Part shown: in pieces, positions 9,603 to 18,660 of the stretch
How positions within the stretch are numbered: the stretch's first letter is position 1
Layout: the number at the start of each line of letters is the position of its first letter
Assembly: GCA_944326135.1 (NCBI GenBank)
Contig: CALVCU010000011.1
Coordinates: forward strand, 1-64,000
Reading direction: 5' to 3'
DNA from: an uncultured Ligilactobacillus sp.
GTDB lineage: Bacteria; Bacillota; Bacilli; Lactobacillales; Lactobacillaceae
Length of the DNA: 64,000 nucleotides
Position numbers and translations under genes: made by a program
Notes under the pieces: model-generated
The model's database searches: none
Told to the model about the DNA's origin: nothing
Seen by the model: only the letters and a program-made list of their open reading frames with translations

Positions 9603-10084
9603 TATTCATTCTCTCCTTTTTCGGTTACAAAAATAAATTTCATAAAGCCATTTTGACTGGTTGTTTTCCATTTTCCACTTGGAACCAAAATAATGCTTAA
9701 ATTTAATGCAATTATCAAAATCAAATCGAATATAGGTAAAAATACACTAAGCAATAAGTTAATAGCTATTAAACAAAGTGTTGCTCGTCCATTAATACCA
9801 ATGTCTCTCAAACGACGGAAACTCAATGCAAGAATTCCGATCAAAAAAATTAAAAATGTAATAACAACAATGCATACTCCAACTTTATAAAATGAGGTGT
9901 AATTAAAAAATAATGAACTTATGTATGAAGAAACAAAATAAATACCAGTACACCATAGAACAGCCCATCCATATCCACGTCGAGTTGTTTTTCCCATATA
10001 ATCAAAAAATCCTACCCAAAAATCACATAAAGCTTGTTTAGCAGTTATTTTCCCTGCTTCATCAATACGATGCAATTCAATCAC
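9602..10084 (-). CDS. DUF805 family membrane protein
   Basis: A 160-residue membrane protein with four predicted helices and the DUF805 signature FRRLRDIGINGRA between helices 2 and 3. The N-terminal amphipathic stretch ends in YMGKTTRRGYGWAVLW, as in other DUF805 proteins. It is the middle gene of a three-gene operon (coiled-coil protein, DUF805, DUF975). It is related only by domain to the zinc-ribbon DUF805 protein at 4165-4977, which lacks this N-terminal part. The role is unknown. Confidence 0.78.
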   Translation of the reverse strand: MIELHRIDEAGKITAKQALCDFWVGFFDYMGKTTRRGYGWAVLWCTGIYFVSSYISSLFFNYTSFYKVGVCIVVITFLIFLIGILALSFRRLRDIGINGRATLCLIAINLLLSVFLPIFDLILIIALNLSIILVPSGKWKTTSQNGFMKFIFVTEKGENE

Positions 10085-10086
10085 TC

Positions 10087-10401
10087 CTATTCATTTCTTT
10101 CAGTTTTCAATGTATCTAACTTTTGATTAACATCTTGAATTTCATTAGTTAATTTTTCTTTTTTATCTAAATAGAAATCAACTTGTTTCTCAATTTCACG
10201 AATTAAATTATTATCCATTTCTTGAATTTGTAATGCATATTGACTTGATGCCAAACAAATTCGATCTTCCTTTTGTACTTTTAATTGTCTCATTAGCATA
10301 TGCTCATATTCACATAGCAATTGTTCGACATTGCTTAACTCTGTTGTAAGTTGATAGCATTCCCGATTTAGTTTTTTAAATGACTGGTAATTCCTTGACA
10401 T
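10087..10401 (-). CDS. small coiled-coil protein of unknown function
   Basis: A 104-residue soluble protein with no family I recognise. It is almost entirely helical with heptad-like spacing: residues ~10-45 and ~60-104 look like two helices of a coiled coil. I chose the ATG at 10401 because GGGGGG lies five to ten bases upstream; an in-frame ATG further out has no such site. It leads the operon with the DUF805 and DUF975 proteins, two bases before the next start, so it may bind or organise them. A terminator-like hairpin lies 50 bases upstream of its start. Confidence 0.65.
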   Translation of the reverse strand: MSRNYQSFKKLNRECYQLTTELSNVEQLLCEYEHMLMRQLKVQKEDRICLASSQYALQIQEMDNNLIREIEKQVDFYLDKKEKLTNEIQDVNQKLDTLKTERNE

Positions 10402-10452
10402 ATAAATCCCCCCAGATTCAATTATGTAAGTCACTTACTATGCTTAAATAAC

Positions 10453-10482
10453 AAAAAAGACTGTCACTATACATGTGCAGTC
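10453..10482 (-). terminator. leader terminator upstream of the DUF805/DUF975 operon
   Basis: The minus strand forms GACTG-CAC...GTG-A-CAGTC (10481-10458) with one bulged base, followed by six T. It is oriented with the operon and ends about 50 bases before the first start codon, where no preceding gene needs termination. It may be an attenuator in a leader RNA or the end of a short transcript. The rest of the gap (10483-10680) is AT-rich and I recognise no known riboswitch class in it. Confidence 0.55.
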
Positions 10483-10678
10483 CTGTTATTATCAGTTAAG
10501 TTGTAAAATCAAAAAAATTCCCTATTAAAAAGTCCTACACACTCACTTAAATCCAAGGATATAATACAAATATTTTTATCATATGTCAAATTTAGTTTTA
10601 CTAACAATTTTTATTTTAAATCATTATTAAAATTACAACTATTTACTTTAATTAATTAAATTGTATGCTACACATAAA

Positions 10679-10712
10679 TAAAAAAATGGCAAAATGAAAA
10701 TCATAATGCCAT
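10679..10712 (-). terminator. terminator of the threonine/serine exporter operon
   Basis: ATGGCA pairs with TGCCAT across a 14-15 base interior that can itself form a small ATGA/TCAT helix, and a run of seven T follows on the minus strand. It lies just after the stop codon of the smaller exporter gene. Confidence 0.65.
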
Positions 10713-10720
10713 ATCAAAAA

Positions 10721-11182
10721 TTATTTTAATTTTATAGTTTTAAAAAAGATTCGTGTTAACAACTCAGCCAGGAAAAAGCCCATTGCAATTGCTCCAGCAA
10801 TCATTCCAACTTGAACTAAATAATGCAATGCTATGCTATTCCGTCCAAAGGCAAAGTTATAAATTGCTTTATATGATTGACTTCCAGGAACAAGTGGAAC
10901 CATTCCAGGAACATTAAATAAAATCATCGGCATTTTTTTTACTCTTGCCATAATTGCTGCACCTAAACCAACAATTAATGCTCCACTTAAATTAGCTAAC
11001 ATCGTTCCTAAATGAAGATGATATATCAATATATATGTCATCCATCCAATACTTCCAACTGCACCACTTGCTAGAAGAGCATTTCGAGGAATATTAATTA
11101 GAAAACCAAATCCCATTGTTGCTAAAAAGCTAAATGCAAAGTTAACTAATAAATTCATCGGCGTGATTGCTAATAAACTCAT
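10721..11182 (-). CDS. threonine/serine exporter, small subunit (YjjB-like)
   Basis: A 153-residue protein with four or five membrane helices of the ThrE_2 (DUF3815) family. The motif MILFNVPGMVPLVPGSQSYKAIY marks the conserved PxVPG loop. Split ThrE-type exporters consist of this protein and a DUF1212 partner, encoded here immediately upstream with an 11-base gap. Together they are expected to export threonine, serine or related small acids. AGGAGG precedes the ATG. Confidence 0.88.
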   Translation of the reverse strand: MSLLAITPMNLLVNFAFSFLATMGFGFLINIPRNALLASGAVGSIGWMTYILIYHLHLGTMLANLSGALIVGLGAAIMARVKKMPMILFNVPGMVPLVPGSQSYKAIYNFAFGRNSIALHYLVQVGMIAGAIAMGFFLAELLTRIFFKTIKLK

Positions 11183-11193
11183 TTAGATTCCTC

Positions 11194-11937
11194 CTAGCTA
11201 AACCGTAATACTAGTGCAATTCCCATACCTAGAGCACAGGCCGTAATTAGACCTTCAATCATACGTGCAGCACCACTTAAAATATGGCCTGCCAATAAGT
11301 CACGTACGGCATTCGTTAAAAGTACTCCTGGAACTAATGGCATAATACCACCAGTTATAATCATTCCCATGTGGGTTCCCCAATGCATACGAGTAACAAA
11401 TAATCCTAACATACCAATTACAACTGCAGCTATAAACTCACTTGCAAATTGTGTATGGAATAAATGACTTAAAACATAGAAACTTAGATAGCCAATTCCA
11501 CTTATAATCATTGTTGGTATCATATCTGACCATAAGCCACCATATACTACTTCAAGAGTCCCACCAATTATTGCAGCTGCAACAATTTTCATCAACGGGC
11601 TAAAATCTCTTGTAGTATTATCTAACTGTTGTAGGTATTCATACATTTGATCTAAAGTGATCTTATGTGCTTGAAATGCTCTAGAAGCATCATTTACACG
11701 TGAGATTCGTTCTAAGTCTATCCTTCTTTTAGCAATCGCTTCTACTTGTGCATTTTCTGATCCTTGGATAGACATCATTAATCCTGTTGTAGTTTCAAAA
11801 ATACGTGGATTTTGAATCCCAGCATTATGTGCAATTCGAGTCAATGTATCATCAACCCTAGCCATATCTGCACCATTTTCAATCATAATTTTTCCAGCTA
11901 ATAATACTGTATCAATAACTAAATTAGCTTTGGTCAA
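11194..11937 (-). CDS. threonine/serine exporter, large subunit (YjjP-like)
   Basis: DUF1212/ThrE family. The cytosolic N-terminal half (to ~115) has the motif MIENGADMARVDDTLTRI, and five membrane helices follow with a second PLVPG loop (GIMPLVPGVLLTNAVRD). The most likely start is TTG at 11937, six bases after AGAGGTG; the in-frame GTG at 11946 is part of that ribosome site. The gene forms a two-gene operon with the small subunit. Substrate assignment to threonine or serine is by family only. Confidence 0.86.
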   Translation of the reverse strand: MTKANLVIDTVLLAGKIMIENGADMARVDDTLTRIAHNAGIQNPRIFETTTGLMMSIQGSENAQVEAIAKRRIDLERISRVNDASRAFQAHKITLDQMYEYLQQLDNTTRDFSPLMKIVAAAIIGGTLEVVYGGLWSDMIPTMIISGIGYLSFYVLSHLFHTQFASEFIAAVVIGMLGLFVTRMHWGTHMGMIITGGIMPLVPGVLLTNAVRDLLAGHILSGAARMIEGLITACALGMGIALVLRFS

Positions 11938-12066
11938 GATTCTCACCTCTTTATAAAGTTGGTATTTGCTGCATTCATAGTCATAATTTATGGAAACGAG
12001 AGGTTTCAGAATCTTATCCCATAATCATCGTACTATTAAGCTTTTTATTAGTTAAAATTATTATAT

Positions 12067-12714
12067 TTATTTCACAAAAATATAATGTGCGGCTTTATAG
12101 CCAATTTCCATAATTTCTCCAGTGTCTTCAACTTTAATTTCAATTGGCCCTTCGAATGGTTTGTGAGAAATAACTGTAATTTTATCTCCAAGTTGTAATT
12201 TTACTCCAGCTAAATAAGCCAATAAATCATGGTTATCAATAAAGCGATCAACTTCGACACTAGCGCCGTCAGGCATATCGCCTAATACATCATGACTATC
12301 TTCTTCATAATCACCATTTTTATTTGGAATAATTCCACCATGAGGACAGCGTTTAGGATATCCTAAAAACTTGTCTAAGTGATCCATTAACTTATCACTT
12401 GTAGCATGTTCTAATACTTCTGCATCCTCATGAACATCTTGTAATGGATAATCCAACTTTGTTACTAAAAAAGTTTCCCATAAACGATGACGTCGAATTA
12501 ATTCTTCAGCAACTCGTACACCGTTTGAAGTTAATGAAATTCCTGCGTAAGGTTCATGATGCACTAAGCCTTCACGAACTAATTTACGCACCATTTCAGT
12601 AACTGATCCAGCAGCAATGTTTAAACTCACTGCAATTTGCTTATTGGAAACTTTTTTCTTACGACCGCCTAGTTCAAAGATGATTTTTAAATAGTCTTCT
12701 TTTTTAGGTGTCAT
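12067..12714 (-). CDS. DtxR/MntR-family metal-dependent repressor
   Basis: A 215-residue repressor that binds DNA when loaded with Mn(II) or Fe(II). Residues 1-60 are the winged helix (KKVSNKQIAVSLNIAAGSV). The dimerisation and metal-binding region includes HRLWETFL, HEDAEVLEH and CPHGGIIP, with the metal-binding His, Glu and Cys of this family. The last ~75 residues are an SH3-like FeoA domain. I chose the ATG at 12714, six bases after GAGGTG; the GTG at 12723 is inside the ribosome site. No metal transporter is adjacent, so its regulon lies elsewhere. Confidence 0.92.
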   Translation of the reverse strand: MTPKKEDYLKIIFELGGRKKKVSNKQIAVSLNIAAGSVTEMVRKLVREGLVHHEPYAGISLTSNGVRVAEELIRRHRLWETFLVTKLDYPLQDVHEDAEVLEHATSDKLMDHLDKFLGYPKRCPHGGIIPNKNGDYEEDSHDVLGDMPDGASVEVDRFIDNHDLLAYLAGVKLQLGDKITVISHKPFEGPIEIKVEDTGEIMEIGYKAAHYIFVK

Positions 12715-12795
12715 TGATTTCACCTCATTTTATTGTTTCGATTACATTATAACAAAAAATAAAACAAATAACTGATTATTTTAAGTTAATGTGGC

Positions 12796-13680
12796 TCATT
12801 TAAGTTTTTGTATAACTTCCTTAAAATCGTGTGGAATTTCTGCAGTAAATTTTTCTAATTTATTCGTAAATGGATTAACTAATTCTAATTGATATGCGTG
12901 AAGCATTTGACGTTTAATTAGTGTAGTAGGTCCCCCATACAATTCATCTCCTACTAATGGATGCTTAATTGCAGCAAAATGCGCTCTAATTTGATGAGTC
13001 CTCCCTGTATGTAATCGCACTTTAACCAAGGTAGCATTTTCGTATCTCTCTTGTATCCAATATTCTGTTTGAGAAGGTTTTCCTGATTCCCGTACAACTC
13101 TACGTGCACTTTCAAAACTTTCTTTTTCTAAAGGCAAATCAATAAATGCATGCTCTTTTTCTAATTTGCCACTCACCAGGGCATAATATGTCTTTTTCAT
13201 AGTATGTTGACTAATTTGCTGCTGTAACATACTTTGAATAAAATTACTTTTTGCAAATAACACTAAACCACTAGTATCATAGTCTAATCGTGTTAAAATA
13301 TGTGGCACATAAGATGGTAGTTGATGTTGTGCATATCCTAACACTCGATTTGCTAATGTATTTTGTGAATCTTTTGGCCCTGGTACACTAGATAAATTAG
13401 CTGCTTTATTAATTGCTAAAAAGTAATCATTTTCACAAACAATATCAATTGGTAGCATGCTTTGATTTACAGTAGGATCTGCCTTCTCATCTTTTAGTAT
13501 TATCGTAACTTCCACATCGCCACTGATCCACTGGGATTGTTTGCTAATAGCTTGGTTTACAAGAATTTCGCCCTCTCCATGTCTGATCTTTTTAAGCGTT
13601 CTTCCGCTAATCCCATTTTCTTTTAGAAAAGTTTGAAGTTTTACTTTTTGATTTAAATTTTTCTTCCATGTATATTGCAT
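12796..13680 (-). CDS. RluA-family pseudouridine synthase
   Basis: Converts specific uridines in ribosomal RNA to pseudouridine. The catalytic aspartate lies in TRLDYDTSGLVLFAKS (about residues 137-152), the RluA/RluD signature. Downstream are VRLHTGRTHQIRAHFA and a conserved LYGG. The N-terminal ~75 residues form a shortened S4-like domain. Length 294 is usual. An ATG at 13680 has AAGG upstream. Which uridines are modified cannot be told. The gene stands alone between a repressor and a divergent phosphatase gene. Confidence 0.92.
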   Translation of the reverse strand: MQYTWKKNLNQKVKLQTFLKENGISGRTLKKIRHGEGEILVNQAISKQSQWISGDVEVTIILKDEKADPTVNQSMLPIDIVCENDYFLAINKAANLSSVPGPKDSQNTLANRVLGYAQHQLPSYVPHILTRLDYDTSGLVLFAKSNFIQSMLQQQISQHTMKKTYYALVSGKLEKEHAFIDLPLEKESFESARRVVRESGKPSQTEYWIQERYENATLVKVRLHTGRTHQIRAHFAAIKHPLVGDELYGGPTTLIKRQMLHAYQLELVNPFTNKLEKFTAEIPHDFKEVIQKLK

Positions 13681-13818
13681 TTTTTTAATCCTTAATTAAT
13701 TAATATCCTTATCATAATTCAAAAATTAAGAAAAAAACAGCCAATTTTTGTAAAAATATCCTGACTTAATGGTAAGATATTACATGTAATAATTGAATAA
13801 TTCATGAGGTGAAAAATA

Positions 13819-14460
13819 TTGGAGATTAAAGAAAATAAAAATCGTCCAATTTGGGCTATTATTTATTCTATTTTATTCTTATTACTATTTATTTTTGTAA
13901 AAATAAATAGTCCGATTGTTCAAGGCATTGATAATTTTGTCCGTGGAATTATTATTCCAATTACTAATGAACACTTAACAACAATTGCAAATATCGTAAC
14001 AAATTTTGGTTCACCAATGGTTTCCTTAATTTTGTCAATCTTAGTATTAGCATTTATTTTCTTTAAACGCGAATACGCACTTGCAATTTGGGGATTTGCA
14101 ACTTTAATTTTTGGTAATGGGATTGCTTATGTTTTCAAACATCTAGCAGCACGTCCTCGTCCTGAGTTATCACAACGCTTGGCACCTGCAGATGGTTTTA
14201 GTTTCCCAAGTGGTCATACATTTGGTACTTGCATGTTTGCATTATTAATAATTTATTTAATTGTGCCACGTATCAAAAATCAAACAACTCAAACAGTCAT
14301 CAAAGTACTTGCAATCATTTGGATTATTATAATCATGTTGACTCGTATTTATTTACGAGTTCACTTTCCAACTGATACATTTGGAAGTCTCTTATTAGCT
14401 GGTGCAGTTTGGGAATTTGCATTAATAATCTGGACACATTTTTTCAGTAAAAATAAATAA
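13819..14460 (+). CDS. PAP2-family membrane phosphatase
   Basis: A 213-residue membrane phosphatase with about six helices. The three phosphatase motifs are KHLAARPRPE, PSGHTF and RIYLRVHFPTD; the histidines and arginines of the active site are all present. Members dephosphorylate undecaprenyl pyrophosphate, phosphatidic acid or phosphatidylglycerol phosphate outside the membrane. The start is TTG at 13819, seven bases after AGGTG; the only nearby ATG is followed at once by a stop codon. A strong bidirectional terminator follows. Confidence 0.92.
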   Translation: MEIKENKNRPIWAIIYSILFLLLFIFVKINSPIVQGIDNFVRGIIIPITNEHLTTIANIVTNFGSPMVSLILSILVLAFIFFKREYALAIWGFATLIFGNGIAYVFKHLAARPRPELSQRLAPADGFSFPSGHTFGTCMFALLIIYLIVPRIKNQTTQTVIKVLAIIWIIIIMLTRIYLRVHFPTDTFGSLLLAGAVWEFALIIWTHFFSKNK

Positions 14461-14490
14461 TAAAAAAGCGAGACAATTGTCTCGCTTTTT
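14461..14490. terminator. bidirectional terminator
   Basis: GCGAGACAATTGTCTCGC (14468-14485) is a perfect palindrome with A runs on the left and T runs on the right. It serves the PAP2 gene and the convergent TPR-protein gene. Confidence 0.9.
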
Positions 14491-15110
14491 TATTTCGGTT
14501 CGGGTTCAGCTGGTGCTTTGGTTTTGCGTGGAGCACTTTGTTCATTAGGAATATTCTTATCATTAGATTCTTTCAATTGTTTTGCTTTAGTACGAATTTG
14601 ATCATAATAACTTTGGTCAATATTTCGGTACTCTAAAATCAATGATAATTTGTGATTAGATGCACTATAATTACCTTCATCACTTAAATCAACTGCTTTT
14701 TGATAGTGATTTTTAAAAACTGCTAATTCTTCTTCAGCCTCATCAAGTTCTGTGTAATATGCCGTTGCTCTTCTAACTAAAACATTTATTCCATGTTCTT
14801 GTGTCGCTACTTGTTTAAAAATTGCACTAGCCTGTTGATAATTTTTATTTTTTAATTCCTTTTTAGCATTTATATAAAAATTCAACTGATTTAAATTCTG
14901 CTTTGCTGTACGATCATTGGGTTTGCGTTTTAAAGCATCTTGAAAATCAATTTTAGCTGCCTGATAGTGCATTTTTTTCACAGCTTCAATACCACGATCC
15001 ATTGCACGTTGATATTCTTTTTCAATTTCAACATTCTTAGTAAATCCAAAACCGACAAATATAATTGCAATCACAATTATACTTAAACCAGTTAGAATCT
15101 TCTTTTTCAA
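14490..15110 (-). CDS. membrane-anchored TPR-like protein
   Basis: A 206-residue protein with an N-terminal membrane anchor (residues ~4-25). Helical tetratricopeptide-like repeats follow (RGIEAVKKMHYQAAKIDFQDALKRKP and KNKNYQQASAIFKQVA), then a Pro/Lys/Ala-rich tail. Such proteins usually scaffold protein complexes at the outer face of the membrane. The start is a TTG at 15110 with TAGGA upstream. It lies 16 bases after the hydrolase gene and may be co-transcribed with it. No specific function can be assigned. Confidence 0.72.
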   Translation of the reverse strand: MKKKILTGLSIIVIAIIFVGFGFTKNVEIEKEYQRAMDRGIEAVKKMHYQAAKIDFQDALKRKPNDRTAKQNLNQLNFYINAKKELKNKNYQQASAIFKQVATQEHGINVLVRRATAYYTELDEAEEELAVFKNHYQKAVDLSDEGNYSASNHKLSLILEYRNIDQSYYDQIRTKAKQLKESNDKNIPNEQSAPRKTKAPAEPEPK

Positions 15111-15126
15111 ATTTATTCCTACCTTT

Positions 15127-15939
15127 TTAGAAATTTTCGTTTAACCATTCTTTTAGCAATACAGGCCAAATTTGTAAATCTTTAACAATTTGAGCATCAG
15201 TTTTAGCTGTTTCTGCAGTTGCTAAACTGTGGCCATGTTGTCCATGTGGAAATACATGAAATTCTACATTGACGTTATTTTTACGTAAAGCTTCAACCAT
15301 CATCAAGCTATTTTCCATTGGAACTACTGTATCTTCATCAGTTGTCCAAATAAAACTCATTGGTGTATCTTTGCTTACTAATTTTTGTAATGATAGTTTC
15401 TCACGTTCTACTTGATCAGCATCTTCGCCTAAAAGATGATCAAATGAACCTTGGTGGCCAAATTCCTTATCAGCTGTTACAACTGAATATCCCATAATCA
15501 ATCCATTAGGTTTAATTTGTTGAGGATCATATCCTAAATCAGTTAATGTTTTAGAATTCCACATTGTTGCAAGCATTCCTGCTAAGTGACCACCTGCAGA
15601 TGTTCCCATTACTATAATTTTATCAGGATCTACATGCCATTCTGCTGCATTTTCACGAATTAGTTTTACTGCACTTGCCAATTCTGCTAATTGTGCAGGA
15701 TGATGAATTGGCATTACAGAATAATCTAATACAAATGCATGTACACCCATCGCTAATAATTGAACTGCAATTGGTTCACCTTCACGTTCAGAAACAATCT
15801 TGTAACCACCACCAGGGCAAATAATTACAGCTGGTCGTACACGATTTTCATCAATTTCAGGAGTGTTATCTAATACATAACCGGTTAATTTAGCATCATC
15901 ATTGATTGGTGTTTGAATTTTTTTTGTAAAATATTGCAT
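15127..15939 (-). CDS. alpha/beta hydrolase (esterase-like)
   Basis: A 270-residue soluble hydrolase similar to BD-FAE/acetyl-esterase enzymes. The oxyanion motif is CPGGGYKIVS, the nucleophile serine lies in GTSAGGHLAG (about residue 118), and the catalytic histidine in HGQHGHSLA near the C-terminus. A conserved DEDTVVP supplies the acid. I chose ATG at 15939 because AAGAAGGG precedes it; the longer frame begins inside an AT-rich upstream region. The substrate is unknown; acetylated sugars or xylan-type esters are typical. Confidence 0.86.
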   Translation of the reverse strand: MQYFTKKIQTPINDDAKLTGYVLDNTPEIDENRVRPAVIICPGGGYKIVSEREGEPIAVQLLAMGVHAFVLDYSVMPIHHPAQLAELASAVKLIRENAAEWHVDPDKIIVMGTSAGGHLAGMLATMWNSKTLTDLGYDPQQIKPNGLIMGYSVVTADKEFGHQGSFDHLLGEDADQVEREKLSLQKLVSKDTPMSFIWTTDEDTVVPMENSLMMVEALRKNNVNVEFHVFPHGQHGHSLATAETAKTDAQIVKDLQIWPVLLKEWLNENF

Positions 15940-16041
15940 TGTATACCCTTCTTTATTTAAGAATCTACCTTTATTATACAACAAAAGCCACTGTAAAACT
16001 TGAAAATTCAATCAACCTTACAATGACTTACTTAATATTTA

Positions 16042-16380
16042 TTATCCAACAACTGTTGATAGTAATGCTACTGCGGCTAAACCACATACAACAGATAATC
16101 CCATTGAACGCGATTTATAAGCAACAATCACAACTAGAGCAGCCGCTAATAATTTAGCTACATGTTGTAATCCTACAAATGTATAAATATCTGAATTAAG
16201 GAATAAATCCTTTACGACCAATGCTGTAAACAATGAAACTGGAACATACTTCATCCACTCATTAAACCATTCAGGAATTTTACGTGTAGTGAAGAATTTC
16301 ATTGGCAATAAACGTGGTCCCAATGCAACTAGCATTGATAAAATGATCAACAAAAGATGATCCCAACTAGACATATACAT
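16042..16380 (-). CDS. azlD: AzlD-family branched-chain amino acid export subunit
   Basis: A 112-residue membrane protein with four helices and the AzlD pattern LPMKFFTTRKIPEWFNEWMKYVP, followed by hydrophobic helices. It is the small partner of AzlC, encoded 21 bases upstream. Together the two export branched-chain amino acids or their analogues. TAGGAGA precedes the ATG at 16380. Confidence 0.9.
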   Translation of the reverse strand: MYMSSWDHLLLIILSMLVALGPRLLPMKFFTTRKIPEWFNEWMKYVPVSLFTALVVKDLFLNSDIYTFVGLQHVAKLLAAALVVIVAYKSRSMGLSVVCGLAAVALLSTVVG

Positions 16381-16401
16381 AATAATCTCCTAACTACTCG
16401 G

Positions 16402-17145
16402 TTATTGCTTATTAGGCTTGATATTTTTCAGTAAGAAACCTTTTTCTTTACCATGCTTGCGTAAATAATCTTCAATTACAAAACCAGTGAATGAAGCAAT
16501 CAACGTTGCTACAACTAATCCCATCGTACTTTTTAATAAACACATAAAAATAATTGCTAAAATTCCAGAGAAAACACTGATTACAATTGTTAATTTATTA
16601 CGAATTTGCATAACAATCATGTATAAGAATAATGAAGTTAATGCAAAATCAACAATACTTAAATTAATTTTTGGTAACATCCCACCGATTAAACTACCGA
16701 TTACATTTGCAACAGTCCAAAACATTAATGAATAATGTTCCACCATCAAGGCATCATCAGGTGTCCACTCTTTATCAGTTGCAAACTTCAAATAGTTAAC
16801 CGCGTAGTTTTCATCATTAAGTGAAATTGCAAAAAAGTAAATAAACTTTTTGCTAGTTCCACGTACATATTGTGATAAACTTGAACCTAACAATGCATAA
16901 CGTAGTTCAAGGAAAAACAGCATAAATAAAATTGTATGCATTGGCGCATTTGCCGTTAACATTGAAGCAATTAAAAATTGTGCTCCACCCGAAAATACTA
17001 ATAAAGATACTAATCCGGTAAGCACAGTATTAAAACCAGCTGCATGAAGCAAAACACCACACGCTAATCCGATTGGAATGTAACTTAGACAAAGTGGAAG
17101 TGAAACCTTTAATACTTCCAGCCAACGTGGTTGTTCTTTAGTCAC
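16402..17145 (-). CDS. azlC: AzlC-family branched-chain amino acid exporter
   Basis: A 247-residue membrane protein. The AzlC signature is present: PLCLSYIPIGLACGVLLHAAG near the N-terminus and SGGAQFLIASML, followed by FLELRYALLGSSLS. The start is a GTG at 17145, seven bases after GGAGG. The gene heads a two-gene operon with azlD. Leucine, isoleucine or valine are the expected substrates by family; nothing here narrows that. Confidence 0.92.
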   Translation of the reverse strand: MTKEQPRWLEVLKVSLPLCLSYIPIGLACGVLLHAAGFNTVLTGLVSLLVFSGGAQFLIASMLTANAPMHTILFMLFFLELRYALLGSSLSQYVRGTSKKFIYFFAISLNDENYAVNYLKFATDKEWTPDDALMVEHYSLMFWTVANVIGSLIGGMLPKINLSIVDFALTSLFLYMIVMQIRNKLTIVISVFSGILAIIFMCLLKSTMGLVVATLIASFTGFVIEDYLRKHGKEKGFLLKNIKPNKQ

Positions 17146-17283
17146 AATAAACCTCCATCTATTTTAAAGTCCTACGTAATAATTATAACATACATAAGAA
17201 AATATTCGTATTTAATTCTTTGAATGATAAGGAATCTGAATATATCTATAAACTAAAAGAAATTAAACTTCCAACACAAAATA

Positions 17284-17307
17284 AAAAGAAGGGCTAGAGC
17301 CACTTCT
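17284..17307 (-). terminator. terminator of the dacA operon
   Basis: GAAGTGGC-TCTA-GCCCTTC on the minus strand, with one mismatch, is followed by TTTTTATTTT. It lies 28 bases after the dacA stop codon. Confidence 0.72.
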
Positions 17308-17334
17308 TACTTACAAATATTAGACCTAATAATC

Positions 17335-18633
17335 TTATTTGAAAATGCTTCTATATATAATTTCAAAAATATTTGCTTTTTTTACTGCCGTTGTTGTTTG
17401 TGCATTTAATTCAATATCTGATGATACTGTTTTAATTGTCTTTCCTGAAACTTCTAATTTGATTTTACCAACAGTTTGCCCTTCTTTAAGTGGAGCTTCT
17501 AATGCTCCATCTTTTGTTAACTTTTTATTGGCTACTGCTTTAGCTGTAATATCCTTCTTAGATGTTCCCTTCTTCAACCAAATTCCAACTGCTTGATCAG
17601 ACTGAACTTTAACCTTTTCTTCCTTACCATGATATACTGGTAAGCTAGCTTTTTCTTGTCCTTTATCTAAAGTCACATAATTATATGTATTATAAACATA
17701 TGACATTAATTTTTGCGTCTGAACAAATCTTGAATTATCAGTATCACTATTATGTTGTGCACCTAAGACAACTGTAATCAAACGATGTCCATCTTTATTA
17801 ACAGTTCCAACAAAACATGCTCCAGCTGCATCCGATGTTCCTGTTTTCAAACCATCAACTGGTAATAATTCATATGAACTTGATTGTCCTGGAAGCATCC
17901 AATTCCAGTTTTCCATAACTGTCTGGCCATTTCCATTATCAAAATCTTTCTTTTGAACACTAGCTGTTTTCAATACTTCTGGGTATTTATGTAATAATTT
18001 CATTGAAATGATTGCCATGTCTTTAGCTGAAAATTTGTTTTCAGCATCTTTAGCAGCCCCAGGATATGCGGCAGATTTCATTTGCTCATTATTCAAACCA
18101 TTACATGTATAAATTTCTGCATCTTTAATTCCAAATTTTTTAACTTGTTTACGCATCATATCAACAAACTTGCTTTGACTTCCTGCAACAGCTTGAGCTA
18201 ATGCCATAGCTGCCCCATTGGCTGAGTAAATCAAAGTAGCTTCATATAATGATTTAACGGTATATTGTTTATCAGTTCTTAATGGTACATTGCTTAGTGA
18301 AGTATCTTGACTGATTTCTGCCGTTGTTTTATCCGGTGTAATTTTTTGATCCCATGAGAGCTTTCCGGCTTTAATCTCATCCAACACAATATACAATGTT
18401 AAAAGTTTAGATAATGAAGCAACAGGCAATGCTTCAGTAGCATTTTGTGCAAATAAAACTTGCCCTGTTTTTTCATCAATCGCAATAGCTCCCTTTACGT
18501 CCAATTTTAAATCTTGATTTGTATCATTTTTAGTTTCAGCAGCTTTTATGCTATTAAATGGGACGCAAATAGCGACCATTAAAGTTGCCATCAAGACTAA
18601 AATGGCTTTTTGTGCTTTCTTTAAAAATTTCAT
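17335..18633 (-). CDS. dacA: D-alanyl-D-alanine carboxypeptidase (PBP5 type)
   Basis: A serine-type penicillin-binding protein of 432 residues. It trims the terminal D-alanine from peptidoglycan pentapeptides outside the cell. The signal peptide ends at about Ala32. The active-site motif SLSK has Ser73 and Lys76, followed by SANG (SxN) and KTGTS (KTG). The C-terminal domain ends in an amphipathic helix (IFEIIYRSIFK) that anchors it to the membrane. AAGGAG precedes the ATG. It lies behind a histidine kinase gene, 27 bases apart, in one operon with the response regulator. Confidence 0.95.
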   Translation of the reverse strand: MKFLKKAQKAILVLMATLMVAICVPFNSIKAAETKNDTNQDLKLDVKGAIAIDEKTGQVLFAQNATEALPVASLSKLLTLYIVLDEIKAGKLSWDQKITPDKTTAEISQDTSLSNVPLRTDKQYTVKSLYEATLIYSANGAAMALAQAVAGSQSKFVDMMRKQVKKFGIKDAEIYTCNGLNNEQMKSAAYPGAAKDAENKFSAKDMAIISMKLLHKYPEVLKTASVQKKDFDNGNGQTVMENWNWMLPGQSSSYELLPVDGLKTGTSDAAGACFVGTVNKDGHRLITVVLGAQHNSDTDNSRFVQTQKLMSYVYNTYNYVTLDKGQEKASLPVYHGKEEKVKVQSDQAVGIWLKKGTSKKDITAKAVANKKLTKDGALEAPLKEGQTVGKIKLEVSGKTIKTVSSDIELNAQTTTAVKKANIFEIIYRSIFK

Positions 18634-18660
18634 TATGTATCTCCTTGGAATTTTTTAAAC

